64,000 nt of DNA from UBA2040 sp041751955 (GCA_041751955.1 JBGSIB010000075.1:1-64000), one strand, 5' to 3'. Shown: positions 43,384-53,325, counted from the stretch's first letter. The notes: generated by a model not told the origin, from the letters alone. A program made the numbers and translations.

Positions 43384-43412
43384 AAGCCATCTGAAATTCG
43401 GATGGCTTTTTT
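43384..43412 (+). terminator. Rho-independent terminator after the lipoprotein gene
   Basis: An 8-bp stem, AAGCCATC with GATGGCTT, a 9-base loop, and a run of six T including the end of the stem. Confidence 0.85.
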
Positions 43413-43443
43413 GATTGTATTAATTTTAGTTTAATTTAATGTC

Positions 43444-45489
43444 ATGACATTGTTACTAAATCGGGAGTTGAGTTGGTTGTCCTTTAATGAGCGCGTCCTT
43501 CAAGAGGCAATGGATAAGACTGTGCCCTTAGTTGAGCGTATCAGGTTCTTAGGAATTTACTCCAATAATTTGGATGAATTTTTCCGTGTTCGTGTGGCTA
43601 ACCTCCGTCGTATGCAGATGGTTGGGGGTTCGAAAATTGATGGTTTTCTCGGTACGCCAGAAGAACTTTTGGATGTCATTCGAGATGTTGTTCTCAAACA
43701 ACAAAAAAGTTTCGAATGGGCTTATCGTAAAATATTGGTTGATTTTGCTCGGCATAAAGTATTTCATATCACCAACAAGCAGCTCAATAAAGAACAAAAA
43801 ATTGAACTGACGAATTTCTATGAAAATCAATTGCGACATGCTATTGTTCCTATCATTTTGGATGAAGGGACTCCATTCCCGCGTTTGAAGGATCACAGTA
43901 TTTATTTGGCCGTTAAAATGAAGTACGCTGATAAATCGAAATTCAGGTATGCCTTGGTTCAAATCCCTTTTCAGTTCCCTCGGTTTTATGAGCTGAAGGA
44001 AGGAGACAGCGTTAAAATCATCATGATGGATGATATCATCCGTCTCAATTTACGATCTATTTTCAATATTTTTAAATTCAAAAGCATTGAGGCTTATACT
44101 TTTAAGTTTACACGTGATGCGGAATTAAATCTAGATGATGATATTTCAATCTCATTTTTTGACAAGATTGAGAAAAGTGTTAAGCTACGTAAAAAGGGAG
44201 AGCCATTGCGTTTTGTTTACGATCAGAGAATGCCTCAAGATTTATTGGATTATTTGCTTCGCGGCTTAAAGTTGAAAATGGGTGTGAATACGATTCCAGG
44301 AGGAAAATATCACAATTTTAAGGATTTCCGCTCTTTTCCAGATTTTAGCAATCCAGACTTTGTCTATCCAGTTATGCCTCCATTGCCTTCTAGAGATTTT
44401 GAAAAACAACGCAGTATTTTCAAAGCGGTTCTCGAAAAAGATGTTCTACTTCACTTCCCTTACCAACGTTTTACTTATGTTGTCGATTTATTGCGAGAGG
44501 CGGCGATCGATCCAAAGGTCAAGGAAATCAAATTAAATGTTTATCGGGTTGCTACCAATTCTCAAATATTGAATGCCTTGCGAAATGCAGTCAGTAATGG
44601 TAAAAAGGTAATCGTAATCTTCGAACTTCAAGCGAGATTCGACGAAGAGAATAATTTAATTTGGGCTGAGAAATTGAAAGAAGACGGAGCTTTAGTTTTG
44701 TTCGGAAATCCAAAGCGGAAAATTCATTCTAAACTCCTGCAAATTCGACGAATGAAAGATGATGAGGAGCAGGTTGTTAGTTATATTGGAACAGGAAATT
44801 TTCACGAAGGTACGGCGAAAATATATGGTGATTTGGCGCTTTTGACCTCTGATCCAAAAATTGCCAATGAAGTGGACAAAGTTTTTGAATTCATTCAAGG
44901 GAAATTACCTTATGATTTCAAGTATTTGTTGGTTTCTCCTCTGAACACGCGTTCTACTTTTATGGAGTTAATTGACAATGAAATTGCCATTGCCCAAGCA
45001 GGAAAAAATGCGTTCATGAAAATAAAACTCAACAATTTAGTTGATGAAAAAATAATTGCTAAACTCTATGAAGCGAGCAATGCAGGGGTGAATATAAAAT
45101 TGATTGTTCGTGGAATTTGTGCATTGGTTCCCAAAATAGAAGGACAAAGTAAAAACATTCGTGTCATTAGCATAGTAGATCGTTACCTGGAACATGCGCG
45201 TTTTTTCATCTTCGGCAACGGTGGAGATGCGCTATATTATTTGTCGAGTGCTGATTGGATGGAAAGAAATTTTGACAATAGAATTGAAGTTACTTGTCCT
45301 ATATGGCAAGAAGATCTGCAACGAGAGTTGGATTTAATTTTTGACTATCAATGGAAGGGTAATGTGAAGGTTCGTTATTTGAACAAAGATTTGACCAACA
45401 GGTACCGACAGTCCAAGGTAAATAAACCATTCCGTGCGCAATTTGAGTTGTACAAATATTACAAGGAAAAATTGGGTAAGAAATCTTAG
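43444..45489 (+). CDS. ppk1: Polyphosphate kinase 1
   Basis: A 681-residue PPK1 of standard length with four domains. The N-terminal LLNRELSWLSFNERVLQEA and FLGIYSNNLDEFFRVRVANL match the family. The active-site histidines are in KRKIHSKLLQI and GTGNFHEGTAKIYGDLAL, both in the phospholipase-D-like C-terminal part. It builds polyphosphate from ATP. It overlaps the convergent M23-like gene by four bases at their 3' ends. Confidence 0.96.
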   Translation: MTLLLNRELSWLSFNERVLQEAMDKTVPLVERIRFLGIYSNNLDEFFRVRVANLRRMQMVGGSKIDGFLGTPEELLDVIRDVVLKQQKSFEWAYRKILVDFARHKVFHITNKQLNKEQKIELTNFYENQLRHAIVPIILDEGTPFPRLKDHSIYLAVKMKYADKSKFRYALVQIPFQFPRFYELKEGDSVKIIMMDDIIRLNLRSIFNIFKFKSIEAYTFKFTRDAELNLDDDISISFFDKIEKSVKLRKKGEPLRFVYDQRMPQDLLDYLLRGLKLKMGVNTIPGGKYHNFKDFRSFPDFSNPDFVYPVMPPLPSRDFEKQRSIFKAVLEKDVLLHFPYQRFTYVVDLLREAAIDPKVKEIKLNVYRVATNSQILNALRNAVSNGKKVIVIFELQARFDEENNLIWAEKLKEDGALVLFGNPKRKIHSKLLQIRRMKDDEEQVVSYIGTGNFHEGTAKIYGDLALLTSDPKIANEVDKVFEFIQGKLPYDFKYLLVSPLNTRSTFMELIDNEIAIAQAGKNAFMKIKLNNLVDEKIIAKLYEASNAGVNIKLIVRGICALVPKIEGQSKNIRVISIVDRYLEHARFFIFGNGGDALYYLSSADWMERNFDNRIEVTCPIWQEDLQRELDLIFDYQWKGNVKVRYLNKDLTNRYRQSKVNKPFRAQFELYKYYKEKLGKKS

Positions 45490-46820
45490 CGAGTTATCCA
45501 AAGGATAGGATTCAGACTTTGTACATTTCCGCCGTACACTTGATGGATTTCGAAATGCAAGGTTGAAAGAGACTGACCATCTTTGCTGAGTAATGTACCA
45601 ATGGATTGTTTCGTATTTACTTTATCGCCCACAGAAACACTTGTTGAAGCAAGATTACTGTATACTGTTCGATAATTTCCATGTTTTAAAATCACAACTT
45701 TTCCAGCGCCAGGAATATTTAATACACTGGTCACTTCTCCTTCAAAAACGGCTCTAATACTTGAACTTTTTGGTGCAGAAATATCAATTCCGTTGTTGTT
45801 AGTAAAAACATTTTCAAAAGTTGGATGAGGATTTTTACCATAATTCTCAGTTACCGTTCCTTGTGTTACGGGCCAAGGTAATTTACCGCGGTTCGCCTCA
45901 AAACTTTTACCAGCCAATTCAGCTTCTCTTGTTTCAGGTAAAACTACAGCTGTTTCTGTTTTGGTTTCAACTTTTGTTTCTGGAGTTACTTTCGTGCTAT
46001 TTTTCTTCGCTGCGGCCTCTTTAGCTTCCTTGTCAGCCTTTGCTTTCTTGGCCGCGAGTTCTGCTTCTGCTTTCTTCCTTCGGACCTCTGCAGCGGCAAT
46101 TTCTTTCTTAATGGCGGCGTCGATTTGCAGAGAAATTGATTCTTTCTTCCTCTGGTCGGCCTTTAATTCTGCTAAAAGTTTAGATTCTTCCTTTTTGAAA
46201 CGCGTATAAACTTCCTCTTGTTTTCGTTTGTCTACCAAAATAGCCGCGCGCTCCTGTTGTTTCTCGTTCAAAACAACCATTTTATTTTGTTTTTCAACTT
46301 CAACGTTACCAATTTCTCTGTTGATGAGTCCTTGATGCTGGCGAATAATTAAAAATTGTTTTTTCTGAATATCAGCAAGTTTGCCTAAATATTTGTTTCG
46401 TTTCAAAGCTTCAAAATAAGAATCTGAAGAGAAAATAAACATCAATTTGCTGTATTTGCTTCGATGTTTGTAAGCGTAAATAACCAACTTGCGGTACTGC
46501 TCTTTTAAACGATCCAATTTCTGATTCAAGTCCCTGATTTGATCACGTTTTTGACGAATAGTCATGTCTGCACCACGAACCTGTCGGTCGAAGTTGCGCA
46601 CCAATTCTTCACGAAAACGAACTTGATTGTTGATGATTTGCAATTCACTCAAAGAAGCGTCTTTTTCTCCCTTGGTTTTGTCTAATAATGCTTTTGTACT
46701 TTGTATTTTCTTTTCGAGAAGTTCCTGTTCTTTCTGAAGTTTTTCCGTCGTATTTTGACTGAAAGCAAGGGAGCTAATCAGCGTTAATACAACAAGAAAA
46801 TATTTACTCACATTCTTCAT
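45486..46820 (-). CDS. EnvC-like murein hydrolase activator with degenerate M23 domain
   Basis: A 444-residue exported protein. A signal peptide is followed by a long coiled coil (about residues 22-250) interrupted by a segment IYAYKHRSKYSKLMFIFSS, an Ala/Lys-rich stretch and a C-terminal LytM/M23 fold (about 320-444). The zinc ligands appear lost: the HxGxD position reads NNNGIDIS, the HxH position reads STLHFEIH, and the YAHL position reads YSNL. Loss of ligands plus the coiled coil matches EnvC, which activates amidases at division rather than cutting itself. It ends the dut-to-DUF4292 operon and overlaps it by 17 bases. Confidence 0.88.
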   Translation of the reverse strand: MKNVSKYFLVVLTLISSLAFSQNTTEKLQKEQELLEKKIQSTKALLDKTKGEKDASLSELQIINNQVRFREELVRNFDRQVRGADMTIRQKRDQIRDLNQKLDRLKEQYRKLVIYAYKHRSKYSKLMFIFSSDSYFEALKRNKYLGKLADIQKKQFLIIRQHQGLINREIGNVEVEKQNKMVVLNEKQQERAAILVDKRKQEEVYTRFKKEESKLLAELKADQRKKESISLQIDAAIKKEIAAAEVRRKKAEAELAAKKAKADKEAKEAAAKKNSTKVTPETKVETKTETAVVLPETREAELAGKSFEANRGKLPWPVTQGTVTENYGKNPHPTFENVFTNNNGIDISAPKSSSIRAVFEGEVTSVLNIPGAGKVVILKHGNYRTVYSNLASTSVSVGDKVNTKQSIGTLLSKDGQSLSTLHFEIHQVYGGNVQSLNPILWITR

Positions 46821-47613
46821 AATCCTCAGGCACTATAAAATATAGTTCAACCGGTTCGTTGACCGTTGCTTTTTCATACGATAATTCCATCAAAAGGTTA
46901 TTCCGTGGCGAAACAACGGTAATGCTAACCTTATCTGGAACGTTAATCCCATTGATTAATTGCCTGCTTGAATAGGAAACGTATATGCTAGTTGTGTCAC
47001 TCGCACTGATTATTTCTAATCCTTCCAGTTGATTTTTCTCTCTGTTGATAAAGTATTTTACGGCTACAGATTCTTCCTGTTTTTCTAAACGATCATTTTT
47101 TCGCATCTGGCGTTTTCGGTGCGACGAAATAACATAACGGTAAGGCTCATGAATTTGAAAATATTTTTGGGTGGTGTCATAATCCAATGGAATCCCTAAT
47201 ATCATTTCTTCTATATTCCGAAAAGTAAAATCTACGCCAAAATTTTCTCGGATAAAGGCCATATCCGTGCGGATGACACATTTTTCTTTCTTGTTTACAA
47301 CATTGACACTGTCTTTTGTAATGATTGCATTGACAACAGGAATGGCTGCATAGGTGACGATCATGTTTACAGCACTATCGGCCACCATTCGCATAGACGT
47401 TTTTACGGAGAGATTACGATAGTTATCTTCAAATTTTGTCGAAATCTTTGAATAAAAGGTTTTCGGTCGAACCTTTGACAAGGAATCCAAGGTGGACAAC
47501 AACTCTTGGGTTTTTACTCTTTTGACTTTCGGTAAATCAGTTTCTGTCAACTTCTTTGCGCAAGAACTCAACAGGATTAGAAGCACGAAAAGAATTTTAA
47601 TATTCAGCTTCAT
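46804..47613 (-). CDS. DUF4292 lipoprotein
   Basis: A 269-residue protein with lipobox LLSSCAKKLTETDLP. The pattern of short strands (KTFYSKISTKFED, RMVADSAVNMIV, GVDFTFRNIEEMILG, NGINVPDKVSITV) matches DUF4292 (PF14125), a Bacteroidota lipoprotein family with a LolA/LppX-like fold. Function is not established, though lipid or lipoprotein handling has been suggested by fold. It is embedded between the TPR lipoprotein (17-base overlap) and the EnvC-like gene. Confidence 0.85.
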   Translation of the reverse strand: MKLNIKILFVLLILLSSCAKKLTETDLPKVKRVKTQELLSTLDSLSKVRPKTFYSKISTKFEDNYRNLSVKTSMRMVADSAVNMIVTYAAIPVVNAIITKDSVNVVNKKEKCVIRTDMAFIRENFGVDFTFRNIEEMILGIPLDYDTTQKYFQIHEPYRYVISSHRKRQMRKNDRLEKQEESVAVKYFINREKNQLEGLEIISASDTTSIYVSYSSRQLINGINVPDKVSITVVSPRNNLLMELSYEKATVNEPVELYFIVPEDYEECE

Positions 47614-49318
47614 AATATTGAGAATTGGCTATTTTTTTGTCAATGGTTTTACTTGAAGAACCTAGCTCCTTGGCTTTGTTCCAATATTTTTGTGCTTCTG
47701 TTACTTTGTTTAGTTTGATATAAACATCACCCAAATGTTCAGCCGTGATTTTGTCGTCATTGTCCAAGCCATAGGCTTTTTCTAATTGAGTCAAAGCTTC
47801 CGTATATTTTCCCTGCTGAAACAAAACGAAACCATAGGTGTCAATAAAATTAGATTGTCCAGGCGATTGTGCAATTGCCTTAAGAATAAGCGTTTCAGCT
47901 TTGCTTAATTCTACTTTGGAGGCAGCCAAACGATAAGCATAATTGTTAACCAAAAGGCTACTCATTGGATCTGTACTCAGTGCTTTGTCATACCAGGAAA
48001 TACCTTTTTTGAAATCCTTTTTGCCAAAAAAAGCTTCACCCAATTGTCCGTAAAATTCGGCTTTGATGGCGTTGTCATTCGTTATGTATTCCCGACCGAT
48101 TTCGAGGTTCGTAATCGCTTCATCAAAATTCCGTAATTGAATATTTGCGACACCATTCAGTAAATATAAGGTTGGTAATGTCGGGAAATACTGAAGACTT
48201 TCTTTACTATCGATGGCCAATTCCTCGTATTTATTTGCCTGATATTCCATCAATAGTACTTGATTCCAAAGTGATGAAGCCCCTTTTTCAAATTGTAAGG
48301 CTTTCCGATAATTTTGAAGCGCTAAATCTTCATTTCCATTTGATAATTGAAAGTCACCCATTACGGAATAAGGTTTCGCGTCTTTTGGGTGTGCAACTAT
48401 AAAAATCTCTGCCAATTCCATGGCTCGTGGGTCTACTTTTTTGTTTCCAGTTTGCAAGGAAGCTAAAAATTGAGTTTTTTGATCCAACTCAATACCGTCA
48501 GCTGCTATTGCCTTTTTTGCTGAAGCGTAGAACTTGTCCATCTGGTTTTTGCGACGGTACATGTCTGCCAGAAAGAGATGAACACGACCATTTGCATCAT
48601 CCATTTGTGCCAAGGTTTCTAAAGTAGAAATGGCTTTTTCCTCTTGCCCATTTACTAAATAGTAATCCACCAAACTCGACAATAATTGTGGGTCATTGGG
48701 ATACATTTCTTGTGCTTTAGCTATTTCAGCCAATCCTTTTTCAGTTTGTTTGATTTGTTGATACAACTGAAATTTCTGAATCGTAATCTCAGGGATGATA
48801 CCCATTTGATCTTCTATTTTCGTGAGTACTGTGATGCTTTCTTGAATTTTTCCAGAACGAACCAAACACTCAGCATAGGCATATAAATACTCGGGATTTC
48901 TGGGGTCGATTTTTATTAATTTTTCAAATTCTGTGACTGCCAAATCAAATTTCTTTTGCTCCACATAGTAATACGCCAACTCGGAAATGTAATGGGTGTT
49001 TTTTGGATCAAGCTTAGCGGCTTTCTGAATGGAATTTCCAGATTTCTCTAAGTTTCCTTCAATGAGATACAATTCGGATAAGGCAAAATATACAGCATCA
49101 TCATTTTCACGAAGACTCAAACATTCTTCAAAAGTTGTAATGGCGGCTTTGGTTTCACCTTTTGCTTTTTGACGTACACCTTCATGAAATTTCTCAATAT
49201 ATGCGTAGTCTATCTTTGAATTTGGCGTTACATTCCCAGTATTGGCATTCTTTTTAGACCCACATGAAACGAGGAAGAAACCAACTATAAAGATTTGAAT
49301 GTAAGCCGTATATCTCAT
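47597..49318 (-). CDS. TPR-repeat lipoprotein
   Basis: A 573-residue protein with lipobox FFLVSCGSKK and about 13 tetratricopeptide units from residue 40 to the end. They are seen as repeated A-x-x-x-Y or F helices such as ALSELYLIEGNLEKSG and LAYYYVEQKKFDLAVTEFEK, with LDPKN-type turns. TPR lipoproteins act as protein scaffolds at the outer membrane. The partner may be the DUF4292 or EnvC-like product encoded downstream. The ATG overlaps the stop of the nucleotidyltransferase gene by one base. Confidence 0.88.
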   Translation of the reverse strand: MRYTAYIQIFIVGFFLVSCGSKKNANTGNVTPNSKIDYAYIEKFHEGVRQKAKGETKAAITTFEECLSLRENDDAVYFALSELYLIEGNLEKSGNSIQKAAKLDPKNTHYISELAYYYVEQKKFDLAVTEFEKLIKIDPRNPEYLYAYAECLVRSGKIQESITVLTKIEDQMGIIPEITIQKFQLYQQIKQTEKGLAEIAKAQEMYPNDPQLLSSLVDYYLVNGQEEKAISTLETLAQMDDANGRVHLFLADMYRRKNQMDKFYASAKKAIAADGIELDQKTQFLASLQTGNKKVDPRAMELAEIFIVAHPKDAKPYSVMGDFQLSNGNEDLALQNYRKALQFEKGASSLWNQVLLMEYQANKYEELAIDSKESLQYFPTLPTLYLLNGVANIQLRNFDEAITNLEIGREYITNDNAIKAEFYGQLGEAFFGKKDFKKGISWYDKALSTDPMSSLLVNNYAYRLAASKVELSKAETLILKAIAQSPGQSNFIDTYGFVLFQQGKYTEALTQLEKAYGLDNDDKITAEHLGDVYIKLNKVTEAQKYWNKAKELGSSSKTIDKKIANSQYYEAEY

Positions 49319-50325
49319 TATTCTATCGTTGAAAAGTCGCCCAAACTAATGTTGGAAGCCTTACCTTTGTATTTTGCATTTCCACCAATCATACTGTTAG
49401 TCAAATTCGCATTTTCTATCAGTGTATCATTTTGAATGATTGTATTGGTGATATTGGAGTTCACAATTTTCGTGCCCTTTCCCAAAGAAACATGTGGACC
49501 GATAATAGAGTTCTCGATTATCACATTTTCTCCAATGAAACAAGGCTCCACAATAAGAGAATTCATGATTCTAGCGCTATCCGCTTTCATGTTTTTTCCT
49601 GCAGCTTTGTCATGCTCCAATACACGTTGATTGGTATAAACGGTTACTTCTTTATTGCCACAATCCAACCATTCGTCAACTTTACCAGGCTTGAATTTAA
49701 CTCCTTTTTCGGTCAAACGACGCAAAGCATCAGGTAATTGGTATTCACCACTTTTAATCACGTGATTGTCGATGAGGTAATTCAATTCGGTCAAAAGATC
49801 TTCTCCTTTTTTGAAATAGTAAATCCCGATCATCGCTAAATCTGAAACGAAAGTCTGTGGTTTTTCAATAAAATCAATGATCTCACCTGCCTCGTTCATT
49901 TTTACAACACCGAAAGAGCTGGGATCGTCAATTTGACTCACGTACAATATTCCTTCGTCGGCTGGGTCAATTTTGAAATTCGCTTGGAACAAAGTATCGG
50001 CAAAAGCAACCGTTACTGGACCACTCAACAAATCTTTCGCACATAAAACTGCATGCGCTGTACCCAAAGGTTGGGTTTGATAATGTATACTTCCTTTTGC
50101 ACCCAGTTGCTCAGCTACAGCGATCAACTCTTTTTCTACTTCAGCACCAAAATCACCGATTACAAAACCGATTTCATCAATTTTTTCAGGACAACTCGCT
50201 GCAATATCTTCCACCAAACGGTGAACGATAGGTTTTCCACCAACTGGAACCAAAGGTTTTGGAACGGTCAAAGTATGCGGTCGAAGACGACTACCGCGTC
50301 CTGCCATGGGGATGATTAATTTCAT
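49318..50325 (-). CDS. Sugar-phosphate nucleotidyltransferase with C-terminal left-handed helix repeats
   Basis: A 335-residue enzyme. MKLIIPMAGRGSRLRPHT and VPKPLVPVGGKPIV form the nucleotide-binding signature GxGxRLxPxTxxxPKP. QPLGTAHAVLCAKD and VAFADTLF carry further active-site residues. The C-terminal 80 residues are hexapeptide-like (SIIGPHVSLGKGTKIVNSNI), as in glucose-1-phosphate thymidylyltransferase-like and GlmU-like enzymes. It would activate a sugar phosphate for envelope glycan synthesis. The exact sugar is not predictable. It is between dut and the TPR gene. Confidence 0.88.
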   Translation of the reverse strand: MKLIIPMAGRGSRLRPHTLTVPKPLVPVGGKPIVHRLVEDIAASCPEKIDEIGFVIGDFGAEVEKELIAVAEQLGAKGSIHYQTQPLGTAHAVLCAKDLLSGPVTVAFADTLFQANFKIDPADEGILYVSQIDDPSSFGVVKMNEAGEIIDFIEKPQTFVSDLAMIGIYYFKKGEDLLTELNYLIDNHVIKSGEYQLPDALRRLTEKGVKFKPGKVDEWLDCGNKEVTVYTNQRVLEHDKAAGKNMKADSARIMNSLIVEPCFIGENVIIENSIIGPHVSLGKGTKIVNSNITNTIIQNDTLIENANLTNSMIGGNAKYKGKASNISLGDFSTIE

Positions 50326-50334
50326 TCTAATTTT

Positions 50335-50769
50335 TTATTTCACCCCTGTGCTGCCAAATCCTCCTGCACCACGTTCGGTATCACTTAATATTTCTGTTTC
50401 CAACCATTCCGCTTGTTCCACTTTCGCGAAAACCAGCTGGGCAATGCGTTCTCCATTTTCGATAATGACGTCTTCAGAAGAAAGATTAATCAAAATAACA
50501 CCAACTTCTCCGCGATAATCCGCATCGATGGTACCCGGTGAATTTAAAACCGTTAGTCCTTTTTTGTAGGCCAAACCACTTCTTGGGCGAACTTGACATT
50601 CAAATCCGTGCGGTATTTCGAGAAACAAACCTGTTTTTACAAGTGACCGTTCCAAAGGTTTCAAAATCAGATTTTCGTTCAATACTGCTCTTACATCTAA
50701 ACCAGCACTGCTTGAGGTTTCATAGGCTGGAAGGACATGTTCGGAGGTATTGATAATTTTGACTTTCAT
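50335..50769 (-). CDS. dut: dUTP diphosphatase
   Basis: About 144 residues from the ATG giving MKVKIINTSEHVLPAYE. A TTG two codons upstream is less likely. All trimeric dUTPase motifs are visible: AGLDVRA, RPRSGLAYKKG, TIDADYRGEVGVILIN with the catalytic Asp, GERIAQLVF and the closing P-loop-like RGAGGFGSTG. It removes dUTP and makes dUMP. It sits in the flippase-to-EnvC operon, nine bases before the nucleotidyltransferase gene. Confidence 0.97.
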   Translation of the reverse strand: MKVKIINTSEHVLPAYETSSSAGLDVRAVLNENLILKPLERSLVKTGLFLEIPHGFECQVRPRSGLAYKKGLTVLNSPGTIDADYRGEVGVILINLSSEDVIIENGERIAQLVFAKVEQAEWLETEILSDTERGAGGFGSTGVK

Positions 50770-50847
50770 ATTCAATTATATGGAGCTCAAAAATAAGAAA
50801 TTATATTCGTTTGAAAATGAGTTTCATCCTTATGCAATCAACATGCA

Positions 50848-52302
50848 TCAGTTGACAGACTTCTTTAAAGAGGGTTTTTCCATAAACCACACCAAAGCGA
50901 CGAACAGCGCCAGGAGAAGATTTCGACTGATGTATTTCAGCCAAGCATTCTCAAAGTTGAATTGACTACCAATGAAAAAGAGCAACAAAGCTACACCCAT
51001 GTACAAGAAAAATTTTCGAACATTGTATTTGATTGGGTAATATTTTCTCGACAACAAGAAGGAGGCAATGGTTTGTGCTGCGTAAACGATCAAGGTTGCA
51101 TAGGCGCTCGCCATATAGCCGTAAGTTGGAATGAATATCACATTGACTAGAACAGTTAAAATAGCGCCACCAATGGCAATGTAGGCGCCAAATTTCGTTT
51201 GACCAGAGAGTTTATACCAAATACTCTGATTGATATAAATACCGAGGAAAATATTCGCTAAGAGCAAAATTGGAACAACTTTCAGGCCTACATAATAGGC
51301 TTCGTTGCGTATAAATAGTTTGAAAAGGTCAATGTTCATGGTTACCATTAGGAAGATGACGCATAGAACTGCCACCAAAAAATTCATGATTCTGCGGTAT
51401 TGTTTATCTCTATCCAAACTCTTGCTCTGGGAAAAGAAATAAGGCTCCGCCGCATACCGATAAGCTTGCAAGAATATGGTCACCAACATGGCTAATTTGT
51501 AGCATGCGCTGTAGATCCCAACTTGTTCAGTGGCATATTTCAAGGAGTTCGCCGATCCATCGTATAAAATTTGTTTCAATAAAATACGGTCAATGGCTTC
51601 GTTGACGATGCCGGCCATTCCGGCAATCATCAATGGGAAAGAATAGCGCAACAATTCTTTGATGGCATCAAAGTCTATTTTCCAATGAATACCCATGAAT
51701 TCTTTGAACAAGGCCAAAGGTTTGACCAAGGAAGAAACTAGGTTGGCTATTAAAATAAACAAAACGCCTTCTTCTGGTCGTGTAGGGTCAAATAGTACGT
51801 ATAGGAAAAATAAATTCAGACCAATGTTGATGAGTATACTTGAAAATTGAATGCTTGCAAATTTTACCGCTTTTTCTTCTGCCCGCAACTTAGCCAATGG
51901 AATAGCGGAAATTGCGTCAAGGACTACGATGATACCCAGCAAAATAATGTATTCTGGATGATCGCCATAGAGCATTGCATCTGAAAGGGGTTGGTAGAAA
52001 AGGAGCAGTAGTACAGCAAATCCTCCGTTTAGTAGTAAGACACTTAAAAAACTGGAATTGAAAACGGCTTGTTTATCCTCACGTTTTTGGAGAAAGTGGA
52101 AATATGCCGTTTCCATACCGAAAGTCAAAAAGACAATTAGAAATGCTACGTAGGCGTATAATTCTGAAACCACGCCATAGGTTTGTAAAGACAAGATATC
52201 CGTGTATAACGGAACTAACATGTAATTCAAAAAACGCCCAACTATGCTGGAAAGGCCATAAACGGCAGTTTGTCCTATAAGTTTTTTGATGGGGTTGGAC
52301 AC
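50848..52302 (-). CDS. Wzx-type polysaccharide flippase (MATE-like superfamily)
   Basis: A 484-residue protein with 14 predicted membrane helices. The N-terminus KKLIGQTAVYGLSSIVGRFL is the polysaccharide_synt family hallmark. Charged Arg and Lys sites in helices, such as LRYSFPLMIAGMAG, fit lipid-linked oligosaccharide translocation. The GTG start overlaps the enoyl-CoA hydratase TAG stop by one base (TAGTG), which implies coupled translation. With the nucleotidyltransferase gene it may serve a surface polysaccharide or O-antigen pathway, although the substrate is unknown. Confidence 0.88.
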   Translation of the reverse strand: MSNPIKKLIGQTAVYGLSSIVGRFLNYMLVPLYTDILSLQTYGVVSELYAYVAFLIVFLTFGMETAYFHFLQKREDKQAVFNSSFLSVLLLNGGFAVLLLLFYQPLSDAMLYGDHPEYIILLGIIVVLDAISAIPLAKLRAEEKAVKFASIQFSSILINIGLNLFFLYVLFDPTRPEEGVLFILIANLVSSLVKPLALFKEFMGIHWKIDFDAIKELLRYSFPLMIAGMAGIVNEAIDRILLKQILYDGSANSLKYATEQVGIYSACYKLAMLVTIFLQAYRYAAEPYFFSQSKSLDRDKQYRRIMNFLVAVLCVIFLMVTMNIDLFKLFIRNEAYYVGLKVVPILLLANIFLGIYINQSIWYKLSGQTKFGAYIAIGGAILTVLVNVIFIPTYGYMASAYATLIVYAAQTIASFLLSRKYYPIKYNVRKFFLYMGVALLLFFIGSQFNFENAWLKYISRNLLLALFVALVWFMEKPSLKKSVN

Positions 52303-53078
52303 TATTGTCTAAAATTTGGTTTTCTTTTCTCTAAAAATGCGCCTGTCCCTTCATTGAAATCGGCTGTTCCAAAACAAGAACCAAATTCTTGAATTTCTAC
52401 TTTAAAGCCGTTCACGCCATCTTCAAAATTAGCATTGACAGCTCGAATGGCTGCTGAAATGGCTGTTTTTGAATTGTTTAATATTTTTCCGACGATCTCT
52501 TCGCATTTGGCGATGAGGTCATTCGGTTCTACAACGTGATTAACCAAACCCCATTTTAACGCTTCTTCGGCATTGATCATTCCAGCGGTAAAAACCATTT
52601 CGTTGGCTTTACCCCGACCGACCAATTGCGCCAAGCGCTGTGTTCCACCATAACCTGGAATGACGCCCAAAGAAACTTCAGGTAAACCCATGCGAGCGTT
52701 TGAACTAGCAACGCGGATGTGCGAACACATGGCCAATTCTAATCCACCACCCAATGCGAAACCGTTGACTGCGGCAATCAAAGGAATGGACATTTTTTCT
52801 ACAAAATCAAAAAGCTGGGTTTGTCCTTTTCGTGCTAATTCTTCACCTTGTTCAATTGAAAAATCGGCAAATTCTTTGATATCGGCTCCAGCTACAAAAG
52901 CTTTTTCGCCTGAACCCGTGATGATAACCGCACCTGTTTTTTCATCGGTGTTGGCTGCATCCAATGCAAGGCGAAGCTCTTTAATCGTTGCACTGTTGAG
53001 TGCGTTCAATTGATTCGGTCGATTGATGGTAACGATTTGATACCCTTCTTTTTTCTCGACAAGAATGTTGTTGTACAT
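52302..53078 (-). CDS. Enoyl-CoA hydratase
   Basis: A 258-residue crotonase. The oxyanion-hole and catalytic regions are clear: FVAGADIKEFADF, AVNGFALGGGLELAMCSH and GLPEVSLGVIPGYGGTQRL, containing the catalytic-Glu region (GLPEV). It probably hydrates trans-2-enoyl-CoA, in fatty-acid or crotonyl-CoA metabolism. It is first in the envelope operon by position and overlaps the flippase start by one base. A perfect -7 element lies 17 bases upstream. Confidence 0.93.
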   Translation of the reverse strand: MYNNILVEKKEGYQIVTINRPNQLNALNSATIKELRLALDAANTDEKTGAVIITGSGEKAFVAGADIKEFADFSIEQGEELARKGQTQLFDFVEKMSIPLIAAVNGFALGGGLELAMCSHIRVASSNARMGLPEVSLGVIPGYGGTQRLAQLVGRGKANEMVFTAGMINAEEALKWGLVNHVVEPNDLIAKCEEIVGKILNNSKTAISAAIRAVNANFEDGVNGFKVEIQEFGSCFGTADFNEGTGAFLEKRKPNFRQ

Positions 53079-53095
53079 GGTAAATGGATTTTAAA

Positions 53096-53103
53096 CAAAA
53101 ATA
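53096..53103 (-). promoter_or_regulatory. -7 promoter element for the enoyl-CoA hydratase to EnvC operon
   Basis: The minus strand reads TATTTTTG, a perfect TAnnTTTG, 17 bases before the ATG at 53078. Confidence 0.6.
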
Positions 53104-53209
53104 GTTACTTTTTGCCTTCTAAAGTGGATTTATGCGAAAGGCTAGCAGGACTTTACTTCAGTTGGACAAAATGTTGAAGATAAAAATCTATAATTCTGTA
53201 ATTTTTTTT

Positions 53210-53325
53210 GAACCGAGATTTTAAGGATTACAGGATGAACTAGGATTTTCTATTGGTTATGAATAGGTTAGGTCTCTGCTTCAATAATCCCTAAATCCTT
53301 TAATCCTGAGAATCACGTTTTTTTT
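53210..53325. repeat. Dispersed GGATT-type repeat, copy A (fills most of a 300-base gap)
   Basis: One arm at 53213-53250 contains GATTTTAAGGATTACAGG and more. The second arm at 53286-53325, in opposite orientation, is a diverged copy of the same sequence (AATCCTTTAATCCTGAG). A 24-base stretch of the first arm (53217-53240) recurs exactly, reverse-complemented, at 57186-57209. The gap 53079-53378 otherwise holds only the promoter element at 53096 and no gene. Confidence 0.75.
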
